DNA of 57,839 bases from NCBI GenBank assembly GCA_018970885.1, contig JAGWVL010000003.1, positions 1 to 57,839 on the forward strand. The letters run 5' to 3'. The position numbers were made by a program, and so were the translations under genes. The notes below the pieces were generated by a model. It was given only the letters and a program-made list of their open reading frames with translations, was not told where the DNA came from and searched no databases. The DNA is from Actinomycetales bacterium. Its GTDB lineage: Bacteria; Actinomycetota; Actinomycetes; Nanopelagicales; Nanopelagicaceae. This document shows, in pieces, positions 1 to 9,528 of this stretch (the first letter of the stretch is position 1; each line of letters starts with the position of its first letter).

Positions 1-934
1 AATAGCAGCTGTTCTTACCTCAGATGCAACCCGCGCCGCTCATGTGCTTGAGGATTTTCCAGATGCGATAGTTGTTTCAACGATGCAAGAGTTGCTTACT
101 CAGCGATTAGATCTAGTCGTTGTGGCATCTGCAAATATTGTTCATGCTGAACAAGCTATCGCTGCCCTTGAAGCAGGAATTCCGACTGTCATCGATAAAC
201 CTATGGGTAGAGATTTTAGTGAAACTCAAAGGATTATTGATGTTGCCTCTCAAAAGGGAGTTCCTGTTTCAACCTTCTTTAATCGTCGATGGGATAGTGA
301 TGCCCTGACAATCAAGAAGGTTCTTGCAAGTGGCGTCTTAGGTGAGATTCATCGTCTGGATTCCAGATTTGAACGTTTCCGTCCAGAGGTAAATACCCAA
401 TCCTGGCGTGAGAACATGAGCGCTCAGGATGGCGGGGGACAGCTATTGGATCTACAGCCCCACTTGATTTCTACCGCAATTGATTGGTTTGGTAATGCAC
501 AACTGGTTACTGCTACTGTCAAATCTATTCGCGGAGCAGCAGATGATGATGCGGTTCTTGTTTTGCGTCATGACAGCGGAGTGATCTCTTACCTGTCTGC
601 TAGCGCCGTGGTAGGAGCACCTGGTCCTCGAATTCGAATTTTAGGAAGTAAAGGCGCTTTAGTTATTAATGAGTTAGATCCACAAGAGGCGTTACTGCGC
701 GCAGGAAAGTTCCCTGAAGGTGGGTCATGGTCTGAGCCAACTACCTCGGTTGCGCACATTCATCGCGGTGATCAGGTAGAGGAAATTGTTGGAGAACCCG
801 GAAATTACGCACTGTTTTACTCAGCTGTTGCTTCTGCAATAACCAATGGCACCCCATGGCCGATAACTAATGAGGATGCCTTACTAGTGGCGCAGATAAT
901 TGATCAAGCTCGAAAGATCGGTACAGATGTCTAG
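1..934 (+). CDS. Gfo/Idh/MocA family NAD(P)-dependent oxidoreductase, 5' partial
   Basis: The reading frame is already open at base 2 (residues IAAVLTSDATRAAH precede the first in-window GTG at 44), so the gene starts before the window and the N-terminal Rossmann strand with its glycine motif is missing. The visible part has the family layout: the end of the nucleotide-binding fold with an EKP-like DKPMG motif, then a long alpha/beta dimerisation and substrate domain with GGGQLLDLQPHLI, which resembles the conserved GG..D.G.H..D segment. Such enzymes oxidise or reduce sugar-like alcohols; the substrate cannot be told. It overlaps the next gene by 8 bases, which suggests translational coupling. 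Confidence 0.88.
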   Translation, partial: IAAVLTSDATRAAHVLEDFPDAIVVSTMQELLTQRLDLVVVASANIVHAEQAIAALEAGIPTVIDKPMGRDFSETQRIIDVASQKGVPVSTFFNRRWDSDALTIKKVLASGVLGEIHRLDSRFERFRPEVNTQSWRENMSAQDGGGQLLDLQPHLISTAIDWFGNAQLVTATVKSIRGAADDDAVLVLRHDSGVISYLSASAVVGAPGPRIRILGSKGALVINELDPQEALLRAGKFPEGGSWSEPTTSVAHIHRGDQVEEIVGEPGNYALFYSAVASAITNGTPWPITNEDALLVAQIIDQARKIGTDV

Positions 935-2090
935 TAGTTCTGAGGTTTTGATCGTTGGGGCAGGTTTGGCGGGTTTGAATGCAGCAATCACATTACAAGA
1001 TGCTGGGGTTGATGTTCAGATAGTTGAGGCAAGCGATAGAGCAGGTGGTCGTGTTGCCTCAGATGTAATTGATGGATTTATTTGCGATCGTGGCTTCCAA
1101 TTGATTAATTCACGGTATCCAGCTTTGCAAGAGTTGGAAGTCATTAAAGAAATTGATTTCATCACAGCACCTCGCGTAATCGAAGTGGCGTTGGGAAATG
1201 ATCGCCATGCGTTGGGGGATCCTCGTGTAGCTCCGTGGACCGCACTTAATCGTGCAACGGGAACTATCCCTGAGAAACTAGCTTTACTTCGCTTTCTCGC
1301 GAGAAAACCGCCATCACACTTTTCAGTAGAAGATTCCCTCAAATCTCTGGGATCTACCTACGATCGAGCCCTGCGTCCTTTTTTGCAGGGTGTTTTTCTG
1401 ACTGACCCAAAAAATGTTGATGCAGCCTATGGGCAATCCATCATTAGAAGTTTTGTTACCGGTTCACCGGGGCTACCTCGTAAAGGTGTCGCTGCGCTAC
1501 CAAATGCGTTAGCAGCTCGGGTAAGAAACTTCACCTATCGAACTCAGGTGGACACGGTTGAAAATGGAAAAGTTCACACCTCTGCTGGAACTTTCACAGC
1601 AAATAAAGTAGTAATTGCAACGGATGCAACAACAGCGACGCAAATTCTTGGATTGCCCGAAGTTCCGCGGATGGCTGGATGCATAACCTGGTATCACGCA
1701 GTTGAAAGTAATCCGTCAGGCACTGGGCGTTTAGTTGTTGATGGGCAAAATCGCGGACCAATCATCAACACCATCGTTGTATCTGATATTTCTGCTGACT
1801 ATGCACCTATTGGTTCTCATTTGGTCTCAACAACTACTGAGTTAGGTGTCACAGAATCTGATGTGCGGCGTCATTTATCGATCATCTGGAAAGCAAGCAC
1901 ACATGATTGGCAGTTAGTCGCTAAGTATGAAATACCTGCAGCTCTACCGATTCAAAGCATCGGACGTGCATTGAGTCAGTCCGTAAAAATCTCAGATGAG
2001 CTATTTGTTATAGGTGATCACAGAGCGGTTCCGTCGCAGCAAGGAGCTCTGTTTTCAGGTCGATTAGTGGCGGAGTTAATCCTCAATTAA
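927..2090 (+). CDS. FAD-dependent amine oxidase-like oxidoreductase
   Basis: A 387-residue flavoprotein. The N-terminus has the dinucleotide motif GAGLAG (about 11-16), an acidic E34 for the FAD ribose, and the following RAGGR typical of the amine oxidase, phytoene desaturase and protoporphyrinogen oxidase superfamily. A C-terminal FAD-contact segment ELFVIGDHRAVPSQQGA is present. ATG 927 was preferred to an upstream in-frame ATA/ATT region because it puts the glycine motif at the usual distance and gives an 8-base overlap with the oxidoreductase gene before it. The substrate is unknown; carotenoid or polyamine-type chemistry are both possible. Its 3' end overlaps the convergent epimerase gene by 15 bases. 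Confidence 0.85.
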   Translation: MSSSSEVLIVGAGLAGLNAAITLQDAGVDVQIVEASDRAGGRVASDVIDGFICDRGFQLINSRYPALQELEVIKEIDFITAPRVIEVALGNDRHALGDPRVAPWTALNRATGTIPEKLALLRFLARKPPSHFSVEDSLKSLGSTYDRALRPFLQGVFLTDPKNVDAAYGQSIIRSFVTGSPGLPRKGVAALPNALAARVRNFTYRTQVDTVENGKVHTSAGTFTANKVVIATDATTATQILGLPEVPRMAGCITWYHAVESNPSGTGRLVVDGQNRGPIINTIVVSDISADYAPIGSHLVSTTTELGVTESDVRRHLSIIWKASTHDWQLVAKYEIPAALPIQSIGRALSQSVKISDELFVIGDHRAVPSQQGALFSGRLVAELILN

Positions 2091-2966
2091 TTGCGCTAGG
2101 GCCTCAGAAATATGAGGGTAATCCCAGGTAAATCCGGCCTCTTGCAACACATGTGGAATCACACGCTTTGATCCGAGTACTTCAGAAGAAAATCCGCCCA
2201 AGGCGATCTTCAGCGCAATTGCAGGTGCCGGAAATAATGCAGGTCGGTGCATAGCGCGGGCAAGTGCAGCGGTAAACTCTTGATTAGTCACTGGGTTAGG
2301 TGCGGTCAGATTGACTGGACCTGAGATCTGGTTTTCTAATGCAAATACTATCGCTCTGATTTGATCATGCAAGGTAATCCAAGACCACCATTGCTTTCCA
2401 TTTCCTAATTTTCCACCAAGTCCTAATCGAAAAAGTGGCAACATTTTTCCAAGCGCACCACCAGTTGGATCTAAAACTAGGCCAGTTCGAATTTTTACCG
2501 TTCGAACATCTCCCGCTAAATCTGCAGCAGCTTCCCATTCGCGACACACGGCGGCGAGAAAATCATCTCCGGCTCGATCTGTTTCGACAACTGCACGGTT
2601 TCCACTTTCACCATACCAACCGATTGCAGAGGCTGAGATAAAAACTTGTGGCTTTACCTCTGCAACTGCATTGGCAATCGCGGTAGTTCCCAATAATCGT
2701 GAATTAAGAATCTCGCTCTTGTACTTTTTGTTCCATCGCTTATCGCCAACACCAACTCCAGCAAGATGAATAATTGCATCAACACCACGTAAAGGTTCTA
2801 GATCCACAAAACCTGTTTGCGGATCCCACTGAATCTCATCGGAGCCAACCGTGGTACGACGAACTAAACGTTGAACGGTGTGGCCTTCTGCTTTTAAATG
2901 ACCAACCAGTGCTGTTCCGATTAAACCGGAAGCACCGGTGATTGCAATGCGTTGAGGAACTGACAT
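2076..2966 (-). CDS. TIGR01777 family NAD(P)-dependent epimerase (YfcH/SDR39U1-like)
   Basis: A 296-residue extended short-chain dehydrogenase fold. The N-terminal GASGLIG (11-17) is the Rossmann glycine motif, followed by VDAIIHLAG and the SASAIGWYG segment that marks the TIGR01777 branch, and a C-terminal DUF1731-like part (LGSKRVIPHVLQEAGFTW). The physiological substrate of this family is not established; the bacterial member is linked to cell division only loosely. It lies 6 bases downstream of the E2 gene on the same strand, so it probably belongs to that operon. Confidence 0.88.
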   Translation of the reverse strand: MSVPQRIAITGASGLIGTALVGHLKAEGHTVQRLVRRTTVGSDEIQWDPQTGFVDLEPLRGVDAIIHLAGVGVGDKRWNKKYKSEILNSRLLGTTAIANAVAEVKPQVFISASAIGWYGESGNRAVVETDRAGDDFLAAVCREWEAAADLAGDVRTVKIRTGLVLDPTGGALGKMLPLFRLGLGGKLGNGKQWWSWITLHDQIRAIVFALENQISGPVNLTAPNPVTNQEFTAALARAMHRPALFPAPAIALKIALGGFSSEVLGSKRVIPHVLQEAGFTWDYPHISEALAQLIED

Positions 2967-2972
2967 GAACTA

Positions 2973-4664
2973 TTAGAGACCTAGATCTGACTCAAAAGCG
3001 CCACCTTCTAAGCGCTCTTTCAAAGTGACCAGGAATCTTGCAGCATCTGCTCCATCGACAACACGGTGGTCATATGACAAGGCAAGATAAACCATTGAGC
3101 GAATTGCAATTGTTTCGCCACCATCCTCACCACGAACAACCATTGGACGCTTTACCACTGCGCCGAGCCCAAGGATTGCAACCTGTGGTTGGTTGATGAT
3201 TGGTGTATCAAAAAGCGCTCCACGGCTTCCAGTATTTGTCAGTGTGAATGTTCCGCCTCCAAGCTCATCTGGAGTTACCTTGTTGTCGCGGGTGCGTGCT
3301 GCAAGATCGGAGATCTTGCGAGCGATTCCACCCATGTTGAGATCCCCGGCATTGGCGATTACTGGAACAAGCAATCCTCGCTCTGTATCTACGGCAATAC
3401 CAAGATGTTCAGCACCGTGATAAGTGATCTGATCACCTTCAACTGATGAGTTAAGTACAGGGTGTTGCTTCAACGCTTCACACACCGCAACTGCAAAAAA
3501 TGGTAGGAATGAAAGTTTTACGCCTTCACGTGCCTCAAAACTTGCCTTGGCGCGATCACGCAGACGTGCAATTTTTGTCACATCAACTTCAACAACAGTT
3601 GTCAATTGCGCACTTACCTGGAGTGACTCAACCATACGTGCTGCAATTACTTTGCGAAGTCGCGACATCGTCACGGTTGTTCCACGTAGTGGTGAAACTG
3701 CAACTACGGGAGGTTTAACTGCAGATGAAGTCGATACGACGGCTACTGAAGCTGCAGGTACAGCAGGATGTGCTAGCGCTTCAACATCTTCACGACGAAT
3801 TCTCCCGCCGATGCCTGTTCCCTTAACCTGAGCGAGGTTTACACCAAGTTCAGATGCAAGTTTGCGAACTAGAGGAGTGACATAAGCATCTGCTGGTTGT
3901 GTGACAGATGGTGATGCCACAACTGGTGCAGGTGATGGAGTCACTGGTGCTGAAACAACGGGTGCAGCAACTACTGGTGCAGGTGATGGAGTCGGTACAG
4001 ACATAGCAACAGGTGCAATTGGTTCAGGTGTTGCTGGAGCAGAAACTGCTCCACCGGCAGCACCGATTAATCCAAGACGAGCACCAACGAGAACGGTTGT
4101 GTCGACGGCAACATCAATTGCAAGAAGAGTTCCAGCAACTGGTGAAGGAATTTCAGTATCGACCTTGTCAGTTGAAACCTCTAAAAGTGCTTCATCAACT
4201 GCAACTGAGTCTCCTACATTTTTTAGCCAACGAGTAACTGTTCCTTCAGAAACACTTTCACCCAGTGCTGGCATGGTAATAACCGTTCCGGTACCAGTTG
4301 CAGCGGTCGCTGCAGGTGTTGGAGGAGGTGACACAGGTGCAGCGGCAACAGCTGCTGGAGTTTGAACCACTGGAGCGGCTTTCGGAGCCGCTGGGGCTGC
4401 ACCTGGCGCTGGCGTCGATGCGGACACTCCATCTGCGATGATTGCTAGTTCTGCTCCAACTGGAACTGTTTGATCAATCTGAACAACAATTTTTTGCAAG
4501 GTTCCTGACACTGGTGAAGGGATCTCGGTATCAACCTTGTCAGTAGAAACCTCTAGAAGTGGTTCATCAACATTTACATGATCGCCTTCGGCCTTTAACC
4601 AACGAGTGACCGTGCCTTCGCTAACGCTTTCGCCAAGTGCTGGCATCGTTACTGAGAATGTCAT
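2973..4664 (-). CDS. sucB: 2-oxo acid dehydrogenase E2, dihydrolipoamide acyltransferase
   Basis: A 563-residue E2 core protein of actinobacterial type with two N-terminal lipoyl domains. The lipoyl lysines are K43 and K167, each in [12 protein letters not shown]. Ala/Pro/Thr-rich linkers follow, then a peripheral subunit-binding domain (about 264-301, [13 protein letters not shown]) and the CoA acyltransferase domain ending with the catalytic H533 and D537 in HRVVDG. A good Shine-Dalgarno AAGGAG precedes ATG 4664. It sits directly downstream of lpd, with which it forms the complex. Succinyltransferase (SucB) is the most likely identity by family, but a pyruvate or branched-chain E2 cannot be excluded because no E1 gene is in the window. 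Confidence 0.9.
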   Translation of the reverse strand: MTFSVTMPALGESVSEGTVTRWLKAEGDHVNVDEPLLEVSTDKVDTEIPSPVSGTLQKIVVQIDQTVPVGAELAIIADGVSASTPAPGAAPAAPKAAPVVQTPAAVAAAPVSPPPTPAATAATGTGTVITMPALGESVSEGTVTRWLKNVGDSVAVDEALLEVSTDKVDTEIPSPVAGTLLAIDVAVDTTVLVGARLGLIGAAGGAVSAPATPEPIAPVAMSVPTPSPAPVVAAPVVSAPVTPSPAPVVASPSVTQPADAYVTPLVRKLASELGVNLAQVKGTGIGGRIRREDVEALAHPAVPAASVAVVSTSSAVKPPVVAVSPLRGTTVTMSRLRKVIAARMVESLQVSAQLTTVVEVDVTKIARLRDRAKASFEAREGVKLSFLPFFAVAVCEALKQHPVLNSSVEGDQITYHGAEHLGIAVDTERGLLVPVIANAGDLNMGGIARKISDLAARTRDNKVTPDELGGGTFTLTNTGSRGALFDTPIINQPQVAILGLGAVVKRPMVVRGEDGGETIAIRSMVYLALSYDHRVVDGADAARFLVTLKERLEGGAFESDLGL

Positions 4665-4679
4665 CTTTTTTCTCCTTGG

Positions 4680-6047
4680 TTATCCGTGTGCGTGAAGCGG
4701 TTTTCCTGCAAGTGCCATATGAGCTTCGCCCATCGCCTCTGACAGTGTTGGGTGTGCGTGGATCAATGGTGCGACATCACTTGCGCGAGCCTCCCAGTTG
4801 TAAATTAATTCTGCTTCTGCAAGAAGTTCACCAACGCGAGCACCGACCATGTGGACTCCAAGAACTGGACCATTCTTTTGGGCGACAAGCTTGATTGACC
4901 CAGTGGTGTTTAGAATTTGCGCCTTACCATTTCCGGCTAAGTCGTAAGAAAGCTCGACAACATCATGCCCGCGCTTTTTTGCTTCTGCTGTAGTTAAACC
5001 GATAGATGCAACCTCTGGATCTGAATAGGTGACACGTGGAACACCATCGTAATTAATTGGACGAGGATTAAGTCCTGCAATTTCCTCGGCAACCAGAATA
5101 CCTTCCGCAAAACCTACGTGGGCTAGTTGCAAGGTTGGGATCAAGTCTCCAACCGCCCAGATTCCAGGAACATTGGTGCGGCACTTGTTATCTACCAGTA
5201 CGTACCCACGGTCCATCGCAATTCCTTGTTCCTCGTAACCTAGATTTGCTGATACTGGTCCGCGGCCAACAGAAACCATCAAAATTTCTGCCGAAAAAGA
5301 TTTTCCATCTTCAAGGGTCACAGTTACGCCATTTGCTGTCTTAACCGCTGATTGAAAACGAACACCTAACTCAAAGTTGATTCCACGCTTGCGAAATGCT
5401 CGTTCGAGTTGCTTACTGGAAGATTCATCTTCAAGGGCGATCAAGTGAGGTAGACCTTCGATAATCGTCACCTCGGCACCAAATGATTTCCATACAGATG
5501 CAAACTCGCAACCAATAACTCCACCACCAAGAACAATTACACTTTTTGGAACATACGACATTTTTGTGCCGTGGTCAGAGGTAATTATCTTTTCCCCATC
5601 AATTTCAAGACCAGGCAAGGTTTTTGCATATGAACCAGTTGCAAGAATTACATTTTTCCCGGAGTAACGGGTTCCATTCACTTCAATGGTGTCTTTTGCG
5701 ACTAGTTTTCCGTAACCCTCGATGTATGTAATGTTTCGCGACTTCACTAAACCGGATAAACCTTTGTACAGCTTATTAATGACTCCATCCTTATAGGCGT
5801 TAACCCCTGCCATATCGATGCCATCAAATGTTGACTTGACGCCAAAGTGTGAACCTTCACGTGCGCCATCTGCAATCTCCGCCGAATGCAATAAAGCCTT
5901 GGTTGGAATACAACCACGGTGTAAGCAGGTTCCGCCGACCTTGTCCGCTTCGATCAAGGCAACGCTTAAGCCAAGTTGCGCGCCGCGAAGAGCAGCGGCA
6001 TAACCACCACTTCCGCCACCAAGGATGACGAGATCAAATTGAGACAC
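4680..6047 (-). CDS. lpdA: Dihydrolipoamide dehydrogenase (E3)
   Basis: A 455-residue flavoprotein that reoxidises the lipoyl groups of E2 with NAD. Visible are the FAD motif GGGSGG (10-15), the redox disulfide C41-C46 in GGTCLHRGC, a second NAD-binding GGGVIGCEF, and the C-terminal HAHPTLSEAM with the His-Glu pair of the active site. The frame also offers an ATG at 6068, but GGAGGG at 6057-6062 lies at Shine-Dalgarno distance from GTG 6047, and that start places the FAD motif at the usual position. It is 15 bases upstream of the E2 gene and co-directional, so the two are very likely co-transcribed. Confidence 0.95.
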   Translation of the reverse strand: MSQFDLVILGGGSGGYAAALRGAQLGLSVALIEADKVGGTCLHRGCIPTKALLHSAEIADGAREGSHFGVKSTFDGIDMAGVNAYKDGVINKLYKGLSGLVKSRNITYIEGYGKLVAKDTIEVNGTRYSGKNVILATGSYAKTLPGLEIDGEKIITSDHGTKMSYVPKSVIVLGGGVIGCEFASVWKSFGAEVTIIEGLPHLIALEDESSSKQLERAFRKRGINFELGVRFQSAVKTANGVTVTLEDGKSFSAEILMVSVGRGPVSANLGYEEQGIAMDRGYVLVDNKCRTNVPGIWAVGDLIPTLQLAHVGFAEGILVAEEIAGLNPRPINYDGVPRVTYSDPEVASIGLTTAEAKKRGHDVVELSYDLAGNGKAQILNTTGSIKLVAQKNGPVLGVHMVGARVGELLAEAELIYNWEARASDVAPLIHAHPTLSEAMGEAHMALAGKPLHAHG

Positions 6048-6056
6048 TAAACGGCT

Positions 6057-6062
6057 CCCTCC
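6057..6062 (-). promoter_or_regulatory. Ribosome binding site that fixes the lpdA start
   Basis: GGAGGG on the minus strand, 9 bases before GTG 6047. It lies inside the longer open frame that begins at ATG 6068 and therefore argues for GTG 6047 as the true start. Confidence 0.75.
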
Positions 6063-6132
6063 ATACACCCGTACGGGCTAGGTGCTTATCTTGCCTCAAA
6101 GAGGGGGAAAGTTCCCAATGCGCAGGTTCTGG

Positions 6133-7623
6133 TTACCCCTGCTCGGCTAATGTCACAAGTGAGCGCAGGGAAACTCCCGTTCCGCCCACTGGTGTATAGC
6201 CATGAGGCTTACTATCGTTAAATGCTGGACCTGCAATATCTAAGTGAAGCCATGGCAGTTCTGGAGAAACAAACTCCTTCAAGAACAGACCTGCCACCAG
6301 CATTCCACCCATGCGATCACCAATATTGGCCAAATCTGCAACAGGTGAATCTAAAGAGGCGCGAAGCTCTTCAGGTAATGGCATCGGCCAGAACTGTTCT
6401 CCTGTGAGCGCGGTTACCTTCATAAAGGCTTGGCTGAACTCTTGATTGTTTGTCATTACAGCGCTTGTGCGAGTGCCCAAGGCAACAACTTGTGCACCGG
6501 TCAAAGTCGCCACATCGACTATTCCATCCAACTTACTGTTTGAGCTCTGTGCCTTCATCAATGCATCTGCAAGAACCAAACGTCCTTCTGCATCAGGGTT
6601 GAGAACTTCTACCGTTTTGCCACCAAAGATTGTGATGATGTCACTTGGTCGTGTCGCGGTATCACTTGGCATGTTCTCAGCTAGAGGTGCCCAGGCATCT
6701 ATTGCAACATTTAATTTTAATTCGGCGATCGCGATTACCGCCGCACTTACTGCTGCAGCTCCACTCATATCTGATTTCATCGCTTCCATGCCTGCCGCAG
6801 GCTTTAGCGCTAAACCACCGGTATCAAATGTAATTCCTTTACCAACGAAGGCATAATGCTTTTGTGCTTTTCCCTTTGGAGTGTATGAGATGTGTAGCAA
6901 ACGTGGGGGATTGGCAGAACCTTGCCCTACTCCAATAATTCCGCCAAAGCCCTGAGACTTAAGTTGCTTCTCATCCCAAATCTGAACCTTTAAGCCGGCT
7001 TTCGCACCACCTGCAGCTTTTACAACCGCTGTCATTTTCTTTGTGAATGATTCGGGGGTTAAGTGACTTGGTGGAGTATTGATTAAATCCCGCACAAGGT
7101 AGGTGTACTTTGCGATGATCGCTGCGCGAGATACCGCCGCCTTTGCATCAGCAGTTGAAGCCAACTTTGAATGAACTGTGATTGTCTTGAGAGGGGCTTT
7201 GAAATCAACCTTTGTAGTGCCACGAAACTCTGTAAATGAGTACGCACCTAATGCCGCGCCTTCTGCAACGGCAGCTACTTCGGTGAGCGTCTTTGCCGGA
7301 AGGGAAAAGGTTGCAGATGCATTTCCGGCTAGTGCGCGAGATGCAGCGCCTGCGGCGCGACGTAGAGTTTCATGTGGATACTGTGATGATTTGTTTCCAA
7401 GGCCGGTGAAGACTAACAACCGAACATGAGTTCCTGGCACTTTGATCACTTCATCTGCTTTTCCGGTTGCACCCATGTCAGCAAGTTGAGCAAGAACCGC
7501 CTTTGTATCAATCGCCATTTCACCTGTTTCAATGGCTAGGCCGCCCTTTGAATTAGTAGAAGCAAGCCCAAGGACTAGAACCTCATCTTTAACAACGCCA
7601 TCTGAAATCCTTAAAGTGCTCAT
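6133..7623 (-). CDS. pepA: Leucyl aminopeptidase (M17 cytosol aminopeptidase)
   Basis: A 496-residue M17 metallopeptidase that removes N-terminal residues from peptides. The diagnostic NPDAEGRLVLADAL segment carries metal ligands and the catalytic arginine. Upstream are GKGITFDTGGLALKP, holding the metal-binding lysine and aspartate, and MKSDMSGAAAV. The frame extends to an ATG at 7677, but that would run into the divergent gcvT gene; MSTLRISDG starting at 7623 is the natural N-terminus. Only 38 bases separate it from gcvT on the other strand, so the two divergent promoters overlap. TATTAC 10 bases before the start is a possible -10. Confidence 0.94.
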   Translation of the reverse strand: MSTLRISDGVVKDEVLVLGLASTNSKGGLAIETGEMAIDTKAVLAQLADMGATGKADEVIKVPGTHVRLLVFTGLGNKSSQYPHETLRRAAGAASRALAGNASATFSLPAKTLTEVAAVAEGAALGAYSFTEFRGTTKVDFKAPLKTITVHSKLASTADAKAAVSRAAIIAKYTYLVRDLINTPPSHLTPESFTKKMTAVVKAAGGAKAGLKVQIWDEKQLKSQGFGGIIGVGQGSANPPRLLHISYTPKGKAQKHYAFVGKGITFDTGGLALKPAAGMEAMKSDMSGAAAVSAAVIAIAELKLNVAIDAWAPLAENMPSDTATRPSDIITIFGGKTVEVLNPDAEGRLVLADALMKAQSSNSKLDGIVDVATLTGAQVVALGTRTSAVMTNNQEFSQAFMKVTALTGEQFWPMPLPEELRASLDSPVADLANIGDRMGGMLVAGLFLKEFVSPELPWLHLDIAGPAFNDSKPHGYTPVGGTGVSLRSLVTLAEQG

Positions 7624-7661
7624 ACCCTGAAGCGTAATAGAACTCTTGGTAGGTTTGCACA

Positions 7662-8750
7662 ATGAAGAGTTCACCATTAAATGGAAAGCACCTCGCGCTT
7701 AATGCAAAGATGGCCGACTTTGGTGGCTGGTTGATGCCGATAGAGTATCCAGGAGCAGGAGTTCTGGCTGAACACGCAGCCGTTCGTGAGCGTGTGGGAC
7801 TTTTTGATGTCTCACACCTAGGCAAAGCCTCAGTGAAGGGTGCCGGCGCAGTTGAGTTTCTCAACCGTTGCTTCACAAATGACCTGAATAAAATTGAAAG
7901 TGGATCAGCTCAGTACACCTTGTTATGCACACCGACGGGTGGTGTCGTTGATGATCTGATCGCTTATCGTAATTCAGATAGCGATTTCTTCTTAGTGCCC
8001 AATGCATCCAATACATCAGATGTCGTAAAGATTCTGCAGGATGAAGCACCAACTGGGATAGAGGTCACAAACCTACATTCAGAATTTGCGGTATTGGCGA
8101 TTCAAGGCCCTCTTGCACCGCAGGTGTTATCTAAGCTGGGAGTCATTATCGACATCGATTACATGGCATTTACTCATGTGAATATATCGGGAGCCGATGT
8201 AATCCTTTGTAGAACCGGTTACACCGGAGAGTTAGGTTTTGAATTACTTCCTAAGGTCGCTGATGCATCACGGGTATGGGATGCGATTGTTGATGTGATG
8301 ACACCATTGGGTGGTGTCATCTGCGGTTTGGGTGCACGCGATACCTTAAGAACTGAAATGGGCTATCCATTACATGGACATGAATTGTCTCTTGAAATTA
8401 CACCTGTCGAAGCCAATGCAGGTTGGGCGGTAGGCTGGAAAAAGGAGAGCTTCATCGGCTCTGAGAAACTAAAATCACAAAAAGAAAATGGTCTATCGCG
8501 CAAGAACTATGCGCTCAAATCCTTAGATCGCGGAATACCTCGCACCGGAATGATTGTTAAAAATCAAGACGGTGATGTTGTGGGTCAAATAACCAGTGGA
8601 ACCTTTTCACCTACCCTCAAGCATGGAATTGGTTTGGCAATTTTGCAATCAGATGTGGTGCTTGGCCAGATCCTTATGATTGATGTCCGTGGGCGTGATT
8701 CACAGTGTGAAGTTGTAAAGCTTCCCTTTGTTACTTCACATGTTCGTTAA
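7662..8750 (+). CDS. gcvT: Aminomethyltransferase, glycine cleavage T protein
   Basis: A 362-residue tetrahydrofolate-dependent T protein that takes the aminomethyl group from H protein and forms methylene-THF. It shows the family start (HLALNAKMADFGGWLMPIEY), VGLFDVSHLG, and GYTGELGFELL in the folate-binding part, then GLGARDTLRTEMGYPLHGHE and a C-terminal barrel. TAGGTT (7650-7655) ends 6 bases before the ATG and there is no Shine-Dalgarno, so the mRNA may be leaderless. The P and H proteins are not in the window. Its tail overlaps the convergent EcfS gene by 20 bases. A GcvT-like folate protein is the only real alternative. Confidence 0.92.
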   Translation: MKSSPLNGKHLALNAKMADFGGWLMPIEYPGAGVLAEHAAVRERVGLFDVSHLGKASVKGAGAVEFLNRCFTNDLNKIESGSAQYTLLCTPTGGVVDDLIAYRNSDSDFFLVPNASNTSDVVKILQDEAPTGIEVTNLHSEFAVLAIQGPLAPQVLSKLGVIIDIDYMAFTHVNISGADVILCRTGYTGELGFELLPKVADASRVWDAIVDVMTPLGGVICGLGARDTLRTEMGYPLHGHELSLEITPVEANAGWAVGWKKESFIGSEKLKSQKENGLSRKNYALKSLDRGIPRTGMIVKNQDGDVVGQITSGTFSPTLKHGIGLAILQSDVVLGQILMIDVRGRDSQCEVVKLPFVTSHVR

Positions 8751-9528
8751 AGATAATCGGTTGTAAGAAAGCCGCACGGGTGCGGGTTCTACGTAAAGCT
8801 GACAGGACCGCTTTTCCAGAAAATACGATTAAGGCAGCGGTAAAAATTGCACGTGGGATATCCCACGCCATCGATGTAGCAAAATGAAATGCTATAAAGC
8901 GAGAGATGTTCTCTGAGATGTCTCCGTTGGGTAAGTACGACAGTTGAGTACTAGAACCTAGGGCCCAAGGCCAAAATTGAAGATCCATAAGTATGCCAAA
9001 AGCAGCTGAAGCGAAAATGGCATAGATAATCAATACCACTAATTCGCGACGCCCTCGCAGGGTTTTAGGCAAAGCTCCAGCAAGCAAACCAATCCATGCT
9101 GCAGCAAATACTTGGTATCCGAGCCAAGGTCCAATTCCGCCGGTCAATAAGGCGGACACAAACATGGAAATCATCCCTAAAAGAAAACCAAATGATGCAC
9201 CAAATACACGTGCGCTGAGGATCAAAATAAACCACATTGGTTCTATTCCTACCGCGCCTGCTCCCAGCGGTCTTAATGCTGCGATTAAAGCTGACAATAT
9301 GCCAAGGAGAGCAACAGATTTTGCATCTAACTGTTGGCTGGATATTTGAACGACCACTAAGGCAAAGGAAATCACTACAGCACACCAAAAAAAGAGTTGA
9401 GTTTGTGGCAACTTCTCACCCACGTAAAAAAATGGCCACAGAAAACCAGCGGCGCTCAATGCGGATGCAACCAGCAGAACACCCGTAGTTTTGCGTGAAA
9501 AGGTAATCACATTTGCGGTTGTGTTCAT
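8731..9528 (-). CDS. ECF transporter S component, probable cobalamin-binding subunit
   Basis: A 265-residue membrane protein with about six or more hydrophobic segments. The stretch ALLTGGIGPWLGYQVFAAAWIG resembles the CbrT-type S components assigned to vitamin B12, and the gene is the last of an operon headed by a cobalamin riboswitch. The S component would bind the vitamin outside and dock with the T and ATPase subunits encoded just upstream. Its start overlaps the ATPase gene by 4 bases (ATGA). B12 specificity is an inference from the riboswitch and family resemblance; cobalt or a B12 precursor are the alternatives. Confidence 0.82.
   Translation of the reverse strand: MNTTANVITFSRKTTGVLLVASALSAAGFLWPFFYVGEKLPQTQLFFWCAVVISFALVVVQISSQQLDAKSVALLGILSALIAALRPLGAGAVGIEPMWFILILSARVFGASFGFLLGMISMFVSALLTGGIGPWLGYQVFAAAWIGLLAGALPKTLRGRRELVVLIIYAIFASAAFGILMDLQFWPWALGSSTQLSYLPNGDISENISRFIAFHFATSMAWDIPRAIFTAALIVFSGKAVLSALRRTRTRAAFLQPIIFNEHVK

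Noticed and set aside
3901-4365. 154-residue plus-strand frame rich in Gly, Ala and Thr
   Set aside because: It is the mirror of the Ala/Pro-rich linkers of the E2 gene, with low complexity and no start signal.
3900-4640. Repeats in the E2 gene as a CRISPR or mobile-element signal
   Set aside because: They are in frame and encode lipoyl domains and linkers; no spacer structure is present.
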